DNA of 31,812 nucleotides from the NCBI GenBank assembly GCA_001655205.1, contig LPNZ01010009.1, forward strand, positions 1 through 31,812, read 5' to 3'. Source of the DNA: Lenisia limosa. Lineage: Eukaryota > Breviatea. How positions within the stretch are numbered: position 1 is the stretch's first letter; every line of letters starts with the position of its first letter. The position numbers were made by a program, and so were the translations under genes. The notes beneath the pieces were generated by a model. That model ran no database searches. It had not been told where the DNA came from and worked only from the letters and a program-made list of their open reading frames with translations. Shown in pieces: positions 10,360 to 21,600 of this stretch.

Positions 10360-13300
10360 ATGGAGTGGGCAACTCCTGTACAACCAAAAAAATCGTCCCT
10401 GGCTCAACCTGACTCCTCCGAGAGTCGCATTCGACTTGCATGTACTATTTTGCACCAATTAATTGATGAGAGCCGGGAAAGAAGTGGGCCCCTTGTCTCT
10501 TTCTCTTTTGGGGGAATTTTGATTTGGCTGCTGTTCAGGCGTCTCTTTTTTTCCATAATTTCAGCATATCTATCGTTTAGCTTTCTCTTTTTTTTGACTG
10601 CCAAGGTCTGCCGTTACCAGTGAGAAGACAGCTTCAGAACGTTGCCGCAATAGTTGAGGAGGAAGTGGCGGCTCTTGCGTCGTCTTATCGCGTTTGGGGG
10701 CACTCATTGGCAATCAGTGTCGCAGTTAATGCAGGAGTTAATATCTGTAGGGTCTCCTTAAAGACCTGGAGCATGAACGGTCAGGAGGCACTGGAGCGAC
10801 GCTAAGGCCAAGAGGACCGGTATACTTGAAACTCTCAGACATTTTAACGTTTTAGCCGCGCCACCCCCCACCAACACTCAATGCTGAAACACCTATTGAC
10901 CCGGCGCTTCACAAAAGTTTATTTGGTTTAATACTCTGCTCTGATGCACTCGGAAATTGTCACGCTATGAATGTCAACTATCTATGAATGTCCATTATCT
11001 TATCTTATAAGCGTGGTAGTGTGGACGGCTTTGGCCAGATACAACCTTGTTTTATTCCTCATCTCTCTCTATCTCATATAATATACATATATATATGCTT
11101 ATGCGCGCGCGCGCGTGTGTGTGTTTATCTCTGTGTGTGCTAGTGTGTGTGTGGGGGGGGGGGGGATTCAGGTTATTGTGACACCCCAGCAAGCACCCGT
11201 CCCCCAGTTTCGCCCAAGGTACCACAGTCATCAAAGACCAATCTGGTTTGTTACTGGGATAATGGTTCTCATTTACCAATCCAGAGCCCGGAAGACGTAC
11301 AAAACGGACTTGTGGCTGAACTGGCTTCCTTCGTCCCACCTTCTTCAATGGTATGTCTTGCCACAAGTAACCTACCGACTAAGATAACATGAGAGGGAGC
11401 ATTAGAGGGGATTACGGGGAGATGACATCATAATGTATATATGATGTGAGATATGTATTATAGATTACTTTTAATGTGGAAGAGTGTTGACTTTTGTTTA
11501 GAAAAATTCAACATCCAAACGAACACGGACATCTCGTCATACCCCTCCCATTCGCGTTCTGTGAGGGGGGTCTGGACTGGGCTTTTTTACAAAGTCCAAT
11601 TCGCAATATTGATTTTAATGCATTAGAATCAATTGATCCGGTTTATCGTTGATACATATGGTTGCAATGAAACGTTGATTTTAACATTTCAGTCCTAGCA
11701 CACCCGTCTCAATCAAGAAACCTCCTCCTCCTGAAGAATTCACTGGGTTTGCGGTGGTATTTTATTTTAACTATTTAGTCATAACAGTGTATTATATTTA
11801 ATGGAGGTTTAAAGCAAATATTTGGTAAATATTATAATAATCACTAATAAAAATGCAATGGTGTGATCAGCTTTGGTTAAATATCTCATATTATAGTGTA
11901 TGATATCCTCAGTATGTATTTGTATACTATATGTTTATATACATTTTTATGTATAGTATAATATATTACATATAGTATATGATATACTATACATACTATA
12001 TGCATATATACTACACATACATATGATATAATATATATATATAATATCATATACATATATGATATTATATGTACAGCGTAAAAAAATTTCGATTTGGTGG
12101 AATTTGTTCCTGATAATCAGTTGGTTTCACGATTGCAGAGAGGAGAGTGGAGGGTACGCGTCGCCGAAAACATTCCTGCAATCCTCGGCCATCAACGAGC
12201 CCGCCTACTCCAAGGATGAACTTGATGGCATTTACGCGAGAAGAGCCCTTCGTTTCTCCCCTCCAGTATGTTTCTACATTTTGTGTATGTTTCTAGTGTC
12301 TAACCTGCAAGGTGACACGGGGAAACCAGGTCGAGGAACCAGTGATACCGTCGGAAACGGAAGACCCGACTTCCCATCTCGAAGATAGTCTCACCGGTTG
12401 GTCCATGGTCCAATGCTGTTTCTCACTCCTCAGTCTCTGAACTCATGCTCTCTGTGGAGCCGGACCGAACAACCGGCAGCTTGGAGGACCTGGATGAGAT
12501 TAGTTCCGATGATAACGAGTGAGTAACCATTTGCCAGCTTCTCATGTTCATATCAGGCCGGAGCGTGAAATGGTAGACTTCGAAGATGCATTGGACAGCT
12601 TTGACCCCTATGTAAGCGTCTTTGTGATTTCCTTTATTCGTGATGGTGCAGATGGGGAGAGTAATGATTCAAATCGATCCTACATATCCTATGATGTTTT
12701 CAAATTTTGTTCGCATTGCGGCATATAACCACCCAGGGATCAGCGCCTGACATCGAAATTGACGACCAGGACTTTTCGGCAGTTCGGACGGTTGCCCTCT
12801 TTTCCCACGATCTTGAGGCTGACATAGTCCTGGCCGATGACGTGGCCCAAGTCTCCGGCATCCCCCCGCCCGACTCGGCCCGGGCATCGTCCTTGGTATG
12901 TCCATCAAGCTNNNNNNNNNNNNNNNNNNNNNNNNNNNNNNNNNNNNNNNNNNNNNNNNNNNNNNNNNNNNNNNNNNNNNNNNNNNNNNNNNNNNNNNNN
13001 NNNNNNNNNNNNNNNNNNNNNNNNNNNNNNNNNNNNNNNNNNNNNNNNNNNNNNNNNNNNNNNNNCACCTCACCAGACTTACTCCGTGCAGGTTCCTCTG
13101 GTTGGTGGGGGCAGTTGTTTCTTCCATAATTACCTTTTTGAATGGATGTATTAACTTCAGCGGCCATGGATTCTAATTATCATATAATATCATATGATAC
13201 AGTATACTACTACATATTTATACATATTACATATTACATATGATATAACATATGATGTATACATTATAGTACAATATGATCGACTTCTTCTGGAGTTTTT

Positions 13301-16300
13301 TTTGCTCAGATCTGTACTAATATATTTCAGAATCAACTCCTTCATCAATAGGCAGTTCACCCTTCACTCCGCCAGCCAACGCGTCCGAAGTGTTTAGCAC
13401 CAATTTACTTGGGAAAAGCATGAAGATGTCGTCGTCAGCTCGAAGGGTGCAGGTGTGTACTTGTGGTGTTGTATTTGGGGATTAAGTTTGTGACTAACAG
13501 TCAGCAAAATGTTAAATTATTGAGACTTTAGCCCTTTGGACCTTTTTTTTTATTAATCAAATGGAAGGACATAGAGCGAACAATTTTCGAGCAATACAGC
13601 CATTTGAGCCTTGCTTTGTGTCGTCTATTCCCCCAACCTCTTACCACCTATAGATGAACCTGACAAGGAGTCGCAATCGTGGAATGAGCGAGATCCTTCC
13701 TGGCTCACCCTTTTCGCCACTCACCCCGCTTGGAATGAACAGTCCTGACCGGTGCAGTTTTGACGGATCCAAGTCCGGCATGAAGCGCATTATTGGCTTG
13801 GAGGCTGCTGGTAGGCACTGATACTCTTGAAATACACCCCCCCCCCCNNNNNNNNNNNNNNNNNNNNNNNNNNNNNNNNNNNNNNNNNNNNNNNNNNNNN
13901 NNNNNNNNNNNNNNNNNNNNNNNNNNNNNNNNNNNNNNNNNNNNNNNNNNNNNNNNNNNNNNNNNNNNNNNNNNNNNNNNNNNNNNNNNNNNNNNNNNNN
14001 NNNNNNNNNNNNNNNNNNNNNNNNNNNNNNCTCGGTGACGTGTTGCGCCATGCGTGTCTGATGAGCGATCTCAATACGTCAATATCCAAGTCACGCGGTA
14101 TCTCGTCACAATCTTGTCAGACGCCCGAGACACCAGGCATGACGCCGGCACACTCAGTGGTGGCTCTTGAGCCATTGTCGGAGTTCCTGGACGAGCACTC
14201 CGGGCCGGTACTTTACAGGTTTGACCGGTTGTTGCTTTTTATCAACATTGTTGATATGGTTAATCTTCCTTTCAACTGAAGAGAGAGATAGTTGAGTCTT
14301 TCTGGTGGAATTTTGATTGACGAATTAGTTTGCCACCTTCCAGTGCTGCCGCCGGACTTTGGGCGGTTGATCAAAACGCAGTGAAGCACGTGGAGGTTCC
14401 CATTTGCGGGATACGAAGAGTTCCGAAATCCCGTGGGCTGGAGTACCGTTTCTTATTGGACGAAGTAATGGTTTTCAATGAGTTAACAGTTTAGTGCCCG
14501 AGGATTGGGTGACGCGCGTCTGGGACCAGCCGGTACACACCGTGTCAAGACCGAGGGTACTGTTCAGGTGGACGGGTACTGTATTGCCTCACGCTTTAAT
14601 AGTCATACAATTTCGCCTTCGTTTTTCTTGTTGATAACGCACTTCATGGAACCAATTACGTACCCTTGTCTCTAAGTCAAATTGTCCTATTCTGTGGCCT
14701 CTCTTATTCCGTAGATCAGCTTCGACTGTTGGCTTGTTAGAAGGCCTTCATGGTAAGTTCGTGATGCAACTCTTTTGGTGGTGAGTGAAGAACTGAAGAT
14801 GGGGATTCGTTTGCATTCAGTCCTTTTAGTCTTTTGTTGATTTACCCATTAGCCTGTACACTGCCTCAACTCGTGGAAGTTCTAACTCCTCCAACCAAAG
14901 AGCCTTCAGGTCAGCCGGTTTGGACTCGTTTCTGAAAGGACAGGGAAGAAACAAATCAGAATTTTAACATATCATCTGACCATTTTGATTAAGATGAACT
15001 CATTTCTTGCTCACACCTAATAACAAGCATTTTTTGGGTACGTCATCGTTTTATCCCCTAGATTCCATACTTGTTGACGCAACAATCATGGGGCTACGAT
15101 CCATCATTGACCCTCTGTCTCTTCTTGTGAGTCTCATCAGCCGCTTCCAAGGCCCGTCGGACAAAATGTTGGCTGGTGGAGGCTGTTCGGGTCTATCATA
15201 TTATAAGGAAGGAAAAGAGGTGTTATATATGATATGTGTGCTGTACTTATGTAACTCAGACTTCACCCAACAACCGCACTGCACATCCAAAGACGAGTTT
15301 GTGAGGTTGGCGGGTTGGTCTCTTGTTGGTCATGTCTCTATTGAGGGTGTACCGAATTGATTGGTCTAGTTTATCACGAGATGGCTCAACCTGGCTCCTC
15401 ACGATTTTGCTCCCAATTGGTCCCCAACAGCAGCCCCTGATTCCTTGCTATCAAAGTGCCTCCCTTCGTGGGTCAATGTAATGGATGCGTGGATCATATT
15501 TTCTCTTAATGGACGAATAGCGAGCATATCAAGTAGATTTTTTCAACTTGGTACTTAGTTTTTTAACATTTGAAAGATAGTCAGAATTTTAGGTATGCTA
15601 ATTGAACTGCAGCCTGGGTTACGTTTTAGGGATACGGCTTCCCCATCGCCGGACATTGACGAGTCAAGCAACCTTCAACTCAGACAAAGAGCCCAGGTTT
15701 GGAGTGCATAAAGTGGAGAAGCGCAATTGTCCTTCTACCTTTGATATGATATCATACAAGAAGCCAGTATAAACTGTTTATTGACATGACAGTGTCGTGA
15801 AGCTCTGGAGCAATTCCTTAACACTAAAACCAAGCATCGAAACGCTCTTTTCACGAGTGTGCATTCGGCCCTCCAAACAGCCGATCGCCACGTACTTAGC
15901 TGGCTCAGGTGGGACTGGCTTCGGATCTTCGGTTGGAGAAACAATGGCGGAAGGATTCTGTGACATTTATTTTACATGCCTTTTTCGAATATGATGAAAT
16001 TACCGAAACAAACCTGGGGTGGTTCACTCTTCAGGCCTGTTGAGTTCACGTTGAAAACGCCTTCATCCAAGCTGAGTCAGTTGGACCTTCGTTTCGCCGC
16101 CGAAAGCATCACAGCCTTTGATGCCGCCATCTTCGCCCGAATCACTGTGGCCGGGACCTGGGGCAATGTCTCTCTGGAATAGTTACAATGTTACATTGAT
16201 CTTAGTCTCAAATTGTCAAGCTCCACTATATTCATCACCCGTTTCTACTGTCTCTTATTATTTAGCCTGGAGAGCTCTCGAAAATGTCATGGTCACTCAA

Positions 16301-18006
16301 AGGCCCCAATCTTGCATCCGCACCACATGTTGTAGCGCTCATCAGACGCTTCAACAGTGGGTATTAGTCAACCGTTTTTGATATACTTTTTTGCACGATC
16401 CTCAATGCATTTGACTTCTGATGTAACAATCAGACCTCTCGTTGTGGGTGGTTGCAGAAGTGGTCTCAAGGCCAAAGGCTCGGAAGCGTGCACGTGCCAT
16501 TGGGAAGTTCATTGAATTGGCTGAGGTAACCGGAATTGAGGGTTGATCCAAGTATTATATGGTGTAAAGTAGATACAGGGTACCCCCCCCCCCCCNNNNN
16601 NNNNNNNNNNNNNNNNNNNNNNNNNNNNNNNNNNNNNNNNNNNNNNNNNNNNNNNNNNNNNNNNNNNNNNNNNNNGCTCACACTTCAGAACCTGAAGAGC
16701 CTTGGTAACTTTGGAGGGATGATGGCCGTCATTTGTGGTGTCAACCACGCCAGTTTGAGCAGGTTATTGGGAATTTCTTGATGGGGAAGTTTTCTTATGA
16801 TACAATAATAAACTAATAGTCTAAACAGTTTTATTTATGAATTAACTCCGATTTATTAACTCAAGTTCTTATAACGTAGACTCACTAAGACCTGGAAGCT
16901 CGTGAGTGACAAAATGAAAGAGGTATTTACCCTGCAACTTGTTTTTTATCTTTTTTCAACAATATTATGCAAGTATCATGCTGTATGCGCAGAGTTGTAA
17001 TGATTAGGTGAATTAATATTATAGTATAATCCAATATCTCCTATAAGTGTGACGTTGTGGATGGCTTCGGCCAAACACTACCTTTTTATTTCTCATCTCT
17101 ACATACATGTATGCAAACATCATGGGATGATATTTCAGTCCCTCCGGAACATAGAAGACATTGCCTCCCCCTTTTCGTCATTTGGAGCATACCGAGCACT
17201 TCTTGCAAGCACCGAACGCCCTCTGCCTTACCTTGGTTCGAGGTTCTTGCTCGTTAAGAGAATTTTATATAATGTAAAATAATGTACATAAATCCCCAAT
17301 TTTCCGAACCTGGGGCTATTATATATTTCCCCTACAAATGCCTACTCTTCAGAGCACAGATATGAATGCAACTGACCGTTCAGGACTTACACTCAGCGAT
17401 TTGACTCTGATTGAGGAGACCAACGATTGGAAGATCCCTGGAGGTCTCATCAACATCGACAAGGTGGGAAGGGCAAGTGATTGTTGCTGACCAGAATTGT
17501 TTGGAAGGTTAGGGGGGGGGGGTGGCATTTTGACAATTCAGATGAAAATGATCGCACGTGCTATCCTATCCAACCATCAAGACCAAGTAGGGAGGGTTCT
17601 GTGGGATGTATCAAATGTCACAGAAGTGCGTGAAATTCACACTGGCAACCATTCTCAAAAGGATATTCCTTCATTAGCGCCCTTTTTTGTGTGCAGCTGA
17701 AGCTATGGGTAGATCATTATTCAGCAATTTAACTATTGGGATGTAATACAGTTCTATCCTTTTTTTTTTCTTCTTTTTTTTTTTTTTTTTACTGTCCANN
17801 NNNNNNNNNNNNNNNNNNNNNNNNNNNNNNNNNNNNNNNNNNNNNNNNNNNNNNNNNNNNNNNNNNNNNNNNNNNNNNNNNNNNNNNNNNNNNNNNNNNN
17901 NACCAGGTTTGGAGAATCACGTGGAAGTACTTTCTCGCTTCTTCGTTCTGACCCTTCAGATGAGCTACACAGTCTTTCTCTGACGGCTGAGGCACCTCAA
18001 CGCTAA
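10360..18006 (+). CDS. Ras guanine-nucleotide exchange factor (REM + CDC25)
   Basis: Promotes GDP release from Ras-family GTPases. About 35 exons, roughly 1,020 codons visible, broken by four gaps. The start is ATG 10360; exons 10360-10483, 10621-10691 and 10751-10819 encode a probable coiled coil (RMRRQLQNVAAIVEEEVAAL). Proline/serine-rich and acidic low-complexity sequence follows (11208-14218). The REM/RasGEFN domain runs about 14715-15488 (CTLPQLVEVLTPPTKEP; SIIDPLSLLVSLISRF; FVRWLNLAPHDFAPNW). The CDC25 domain runs 16035-18006: LDLRFAAESITAFDAAIFAR, VVALIRRFN, LSLWVVAEVVSRPKARKRAR, KSLGNFGGMMAV, SRLTKTWKLVSDKM, FGAYRALLASTERPLPYLG, LSDLTLIEETNDW, GGLINIDK, and a C-terminal DELHSLSLTAEAPQR resembling the usual Y-x-x-S-L-x-x-E-P-R end. 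The catalytic core looks complete. Introns range from 25 nt (14465-14489) to about 390 nt. At least one exon between 12896 and 13330 is unresolved because of a gap. Confidence 0.93.
11006..11073 (+). repeat. Dispersed intronic repeat, copy 1
   Basis: Contains GTGGACGGCTTTGGCCAGAT followed by ACAACCTTGTTTTATTCCTC. It lies in the RasGEF intron 10926-11207. Diverged copies are at 17042-17100, 27047-27080 and 31285-31340, also in introns. Confidence 0.7.
11101..11165. repeat. CG/TG alternating run plus G homopolymer
   Basis: About seven GC units, then TG units, then further TG units ending in about thirteen G residues, in the same RasGEF intron as repeat copy 1. Alternating purine-pyrimidine sequence of this kind favours Z-DNA. 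Confidence 0.9.
11882..12075. repeat. AT-rich palindromic intronic tract
   Basis: About 190 bases almost wholly made of TATA/ATAC/CATATG units, inside the RasGEF intron 11747-12138. It can fold on itself; I see no coding content. Confidence 0.75.
12912..13065. other. Assembly gap 2 in RasGEF
   Basis: Ns directly after a donor site (CCTTG|GTATG at 12895/12896). An exon of the low-complexity region may be lost here; the sequence just after the gap ends in an acceptor-like GTGCAG. Confidence 0.95.
13838..14030. other. Poly-C run and assembly gap 3 in RasGEF
   Basis: About ten C residues precede Ns (13848-14030) in an intron starting at 13811. The coding sequence resumes immediately after the gap at 14031. 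Confidence 0.95.
16583..16675. other. Poly-C run and assembly gap 4 in RasGEF
   Basis: Thirteen C residues then Ns (16596-16675), inside the intron 16526-16688. Flanking CDC25 exons join in phase, so no coding sequence seems to be missing. Confidence 0.95.
17042..17100 (+). repeat. Dispersed intronic repeat, copy 2
   Basis: Contains TTGTGGATGGCTTCGGCCAA followed by ACACTACCTTTTTATTTCTC. By eye it matches copy 1 at roughly three quarters of positions over about 60 bases. It lies in the RasGEF intron 16923-17138. Confidence 0.7.
17761..17901. other. Poly-T run and assembly gap 5 in RasGEF
   Basis: A long T-rich run and then Ns (17799-17901), close to the 3' end of the CDC25 domain. A 12-nt exon (17697-17708) precedes it; a further exon may be in the gap. 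Confidence 0.9.
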
Positions 18007-18616
18007 TTACTGCTTGAGCATATAAGGGTCTTTCTTTTTTTCTTTTAATAATTACGGTTATTCTGCACAAGAGTAACCTGAGGTCTTATTTCGCTTTCTG
18101 TTTTTTAGCTGTGTTACATAGGTTAATTACGTAATTTCAATGCATATTGTCTAGTCTACCTTTCTGTTAACCTAATGACAAAACTACGACAACTCTAAAC
18201 ACAATCAGTATACAACCACATTATCACAATATAATAATAATATATTACAAGAATACTGCAATAATAATCCAAGTGTTTGAAGTGCATTGCAAGTGTGTGT
18301 GAAGTGTACATGTGTACAAGTGAGAACAAAGTGAGAAAAAGTTGGAAGAGAAAACCCTTAATAATGACACAAGGCAAACAGTATTATTTACCTCCTCCCC
18401 TCCCAGCCAAGTCTCTTGGTTCTTTGGTTGTATTCTTGTTTTTTCTTAATTTAACCACAAATCAATATTAAATCCAATTAAATGTGATTACAAAGTATAA
18501 TATTCAGACACACAATCGTTTTATTGACATATAATCACAAAATGGAGTGAGCTCCTTTTATCTGGGCCTTCTAATGGGTGCCTAACCAGATTTGTATTCT
18601 CTACAAATGCTATATA
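18007..18616. other. Intergenic region between RasGEF and the giant cyclase-like gene
   Basis: 610 bases, AT-rich, holding the RasGEF 3' flank and the promoter of the next plus-strand gene. I see no exon-like open frame flanked by splice sites and no RNA gene. Confidence 0.6.
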
Positions 18617-21600
18617 ATGTTTAAGTCCCTTTTTGTACTCCTTGGCCTCCTATGGAGTTGCTCAGCCTTCCCATCTGGTTTGTGAGAGTATCTGTTGAGT
18701 AGCTTACCATTACTGTTGTCGTTTAATAAATAATGAAGTAATGGAGATCCATATCAATTTTAGATAACACTGCGGCGGTCAGTCAAGACTTATAATATCA
18801 TCGCCCTCCTTGACCATCGCGCTGATAGCGTGCAGGCCCTTTGTTTATAATGAAACCATTTCAGTTCCTCTTATCATGTAGGCGAAGACTACCCTTCCAT
18901 GACCAATGGCTTTGTTTCGATCATTCAATCTGTGCCACTGACATACGGAGTGTTCCCCTTCGACTATCCGGGTAGGCCTTCTCCTCTACAATTTTCTTAT
19001 TAATGTGGCTTTGGAAGCTTTGTCCTGATTAAACCTTTATTTACTTTACCACTCTATTTTCCCTCCGACTTCCCTGTGTCTGTGCGGGCTATCGATTTGA
19101 ACCATGTGTAAACGTGTAAACACCATTTCTCCAACCATTCAGACCTCGGGTTCTCTAAGGGAGAGGAGATTCGAACCACTTCAGACTCCCCTTTTGAGTT
19201 CGGACCGACTTGGTACATTCCGAGTGCCTACGGTCCCAACCCCCATCTCACGGCCATGAAGTACTTCTGCTACTTTGACGCGCCGTCAACTGGCAGCTAT
19301 GTCTGGCAGCTTGCATATAGCCCGGTCATTGACTTCAAGATCAGTAGGCTGGCTTTGCGGGGTTACTTTGACCCGCCCTGTTCCATCATTCATTTTATTT
19401 TTTCATCACCACAATTGCTGATACCCATTTTAAATCCTTTTATTTGGCTGACGACCAGTGGGAGAGTTGGCGCTGAGGGACTGGAGCCCTGGGGAAATCG
19501 AGTCCTATACCAATGTCAAAAAGAAGACGATGAAGGCGGATGCAATTGTGGGCTGTTTCCCTTGTCTTTTGTGTGGTTATCGTCTAATGCTCCAGATTAT
19601 GTATGAAAACGTGAGATACATGGTCCAAATGGAGTTTATGCACTACTACTACTACAATATGCGGCTTTCGGTTTGTTAATGCTGCGGCTTCTCACCTTTA
19701 GATCACTTATCAAATCAACGGAGGGGCGAAGACAGACTTCACCTGTACAGCGTCTCCTGGTAGGACAACCGACCAATTCCTTTGGGTTTAATTGGAAGAT
19801 TGGCATTCAGTGATATACGTGTTTCACACAATCAGTTTTGGACGGGACTATACCTCAAGATATGCTGCCAACCTCTGTGTCCGTCAATGAAGTTGTGGAG
19901 TGGGTGTATTCATCCTTTGGTGTACTTACCTCCAGACTATCTGTGCGTCCAATGTACCATCAAACGGTCCAATCTCCTTATGACGGATACACCATCCATG
20001 CTATCGTCAAGAGACTTTCGTAAGCCTTTCTGAAGAGAGCCTCTTGATAACCACTTAGGGACGGTGATAAGTTGACAATCACTTTGCATCCACAGAGCAC
20101 TGGCCTCTACACTGCCACTTCAATTCTCACCGCTGTAACGGGTTGGTTATTGTTCCGATATGATTCATAGTTATGTGCATCAAAAAGAACAGTTATGATA
20201 CCACGACCAAAGAATTTAGTATTGTTAGCGAGTAATCTCACACTATTTGAAGTGCCAGGCCCACATAACCATGCTGCAGGAGATTTCACGTTGGAAGTTC
20301 GTGCCATTGGCTACGCCTCCGGTGCCGACTACACCCTCTACGGCCCTTCGGCCCTGGAGGTTCTTTCTGGGGCTCCTATATGCCAGGATTGCGCTAACAT
20401 CTTACCAAGTGATGGTATGTTGAAACATCTACCTTGACTGACTTTTTTTTTTTTTTGATGTGTTATATTCCTACTTGCTTTGGGTGAATGACGTTAACAC
20501 ATGGATAGTTTTTTTTTGTGCCATAACATCTCATAACCGTTGTGCCTGTCATGTTTTGTCCTCATCTTCAGATTGCTTGCCTTTACTCCTTCAGCCGAAG
20601 TGGATACGGACTATTCCTCCATAGTCGTTATATCGGATACGTACTCAAACCCGGCATCTAGCATCTACCTGCCAATGCGTACCGAATTCACCATCACAAG
20701 GTTGCAAGCGTTGAATTGGGCTTCTATACACTCCAGACATGTTACATTTTGATATGATACTGGCTTTTCAGATCAAAAGGAACGAATCTTTTTTAAGTCT
20801 TCCCTCACGTTGCGTGTGCTAACACTGTAGTGAATACCCGGTCCGACAAGTATTACCAGTCTATTCAATCGTGCAAAGCCCTACCAATGAAACGCAGTTT
20901 AACTTTACTGTTTCCTTCTCGGAGGGTGGCATTTATCGCGTTCAGTTCTTCAATGACAAGTACGACTGGTTTTGGAGATGGTCGTTGCGTTTGCCTTTCG
21001 ATTCGCTCATCCTCAGAGTCTTGAGGATGATATTGCTTCCCCCTTCCATCCTACAAAATACGCCATTTTAACCCGGCCCAGGGACTCGGGTGCGTTATTT
21101 GAGCTGTCACACCCCGTGGCGCCGGACTGTCGTGGTGGAGGAGAGTACCTGGCATCGTCTCATGGGCCGTGTCTGCCTTGTCCGGCCAACCAGTTCAACC
21201 CCGTGGGTTTTGATGAGATATGGAACTGTCGTCTTGGGTTTATTATCATTCATAATGGTGTGCACTCGAACTCACCAATCTTTTTCAGGTTGGAATGCAA
21301 ACCGCATGTCAATACTGTCCTCTTGGTCAAGAACCAGTTTCTGATCAAGCGTCTTGTCAGGATTGCCTCGCGGGGAGTTACTCAACGAACAACACACTAG
21401 GTTTGGTATTGGTTCTCTCTGCCACTCAAATCTTCGTTCTCTCTGCTCAAATCGAGGTGCTGCCTTTGACTGTCTAGGCTGCCTCCCATGCCCGATTGGC
21501 GAATACTCAGTTGACCCGGTATGTAATTTGGCGCTTGGGGGGGGGGNNNNNNNNNNNNNNNNNNNNNNNNNNNNNNNNNNNNNNNNNNNNNNNNNNNNNN

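Noticed and set aside
11052-11366. 104-codon minus-strand open frame over the GC/GT run
   Set aside because: It consists of simple-sequence translation and overlaps a phase-consistent RasGEF exon at 11208-11350 on the plus strand.
18007-18616. tRNA or other small RNA between RasGEF and the giant gene
   Set aside because: I looked for cloverleaf arms and box A/B-like sequences by eye and found none convincing. A tRNAscan-SE run would settle it.
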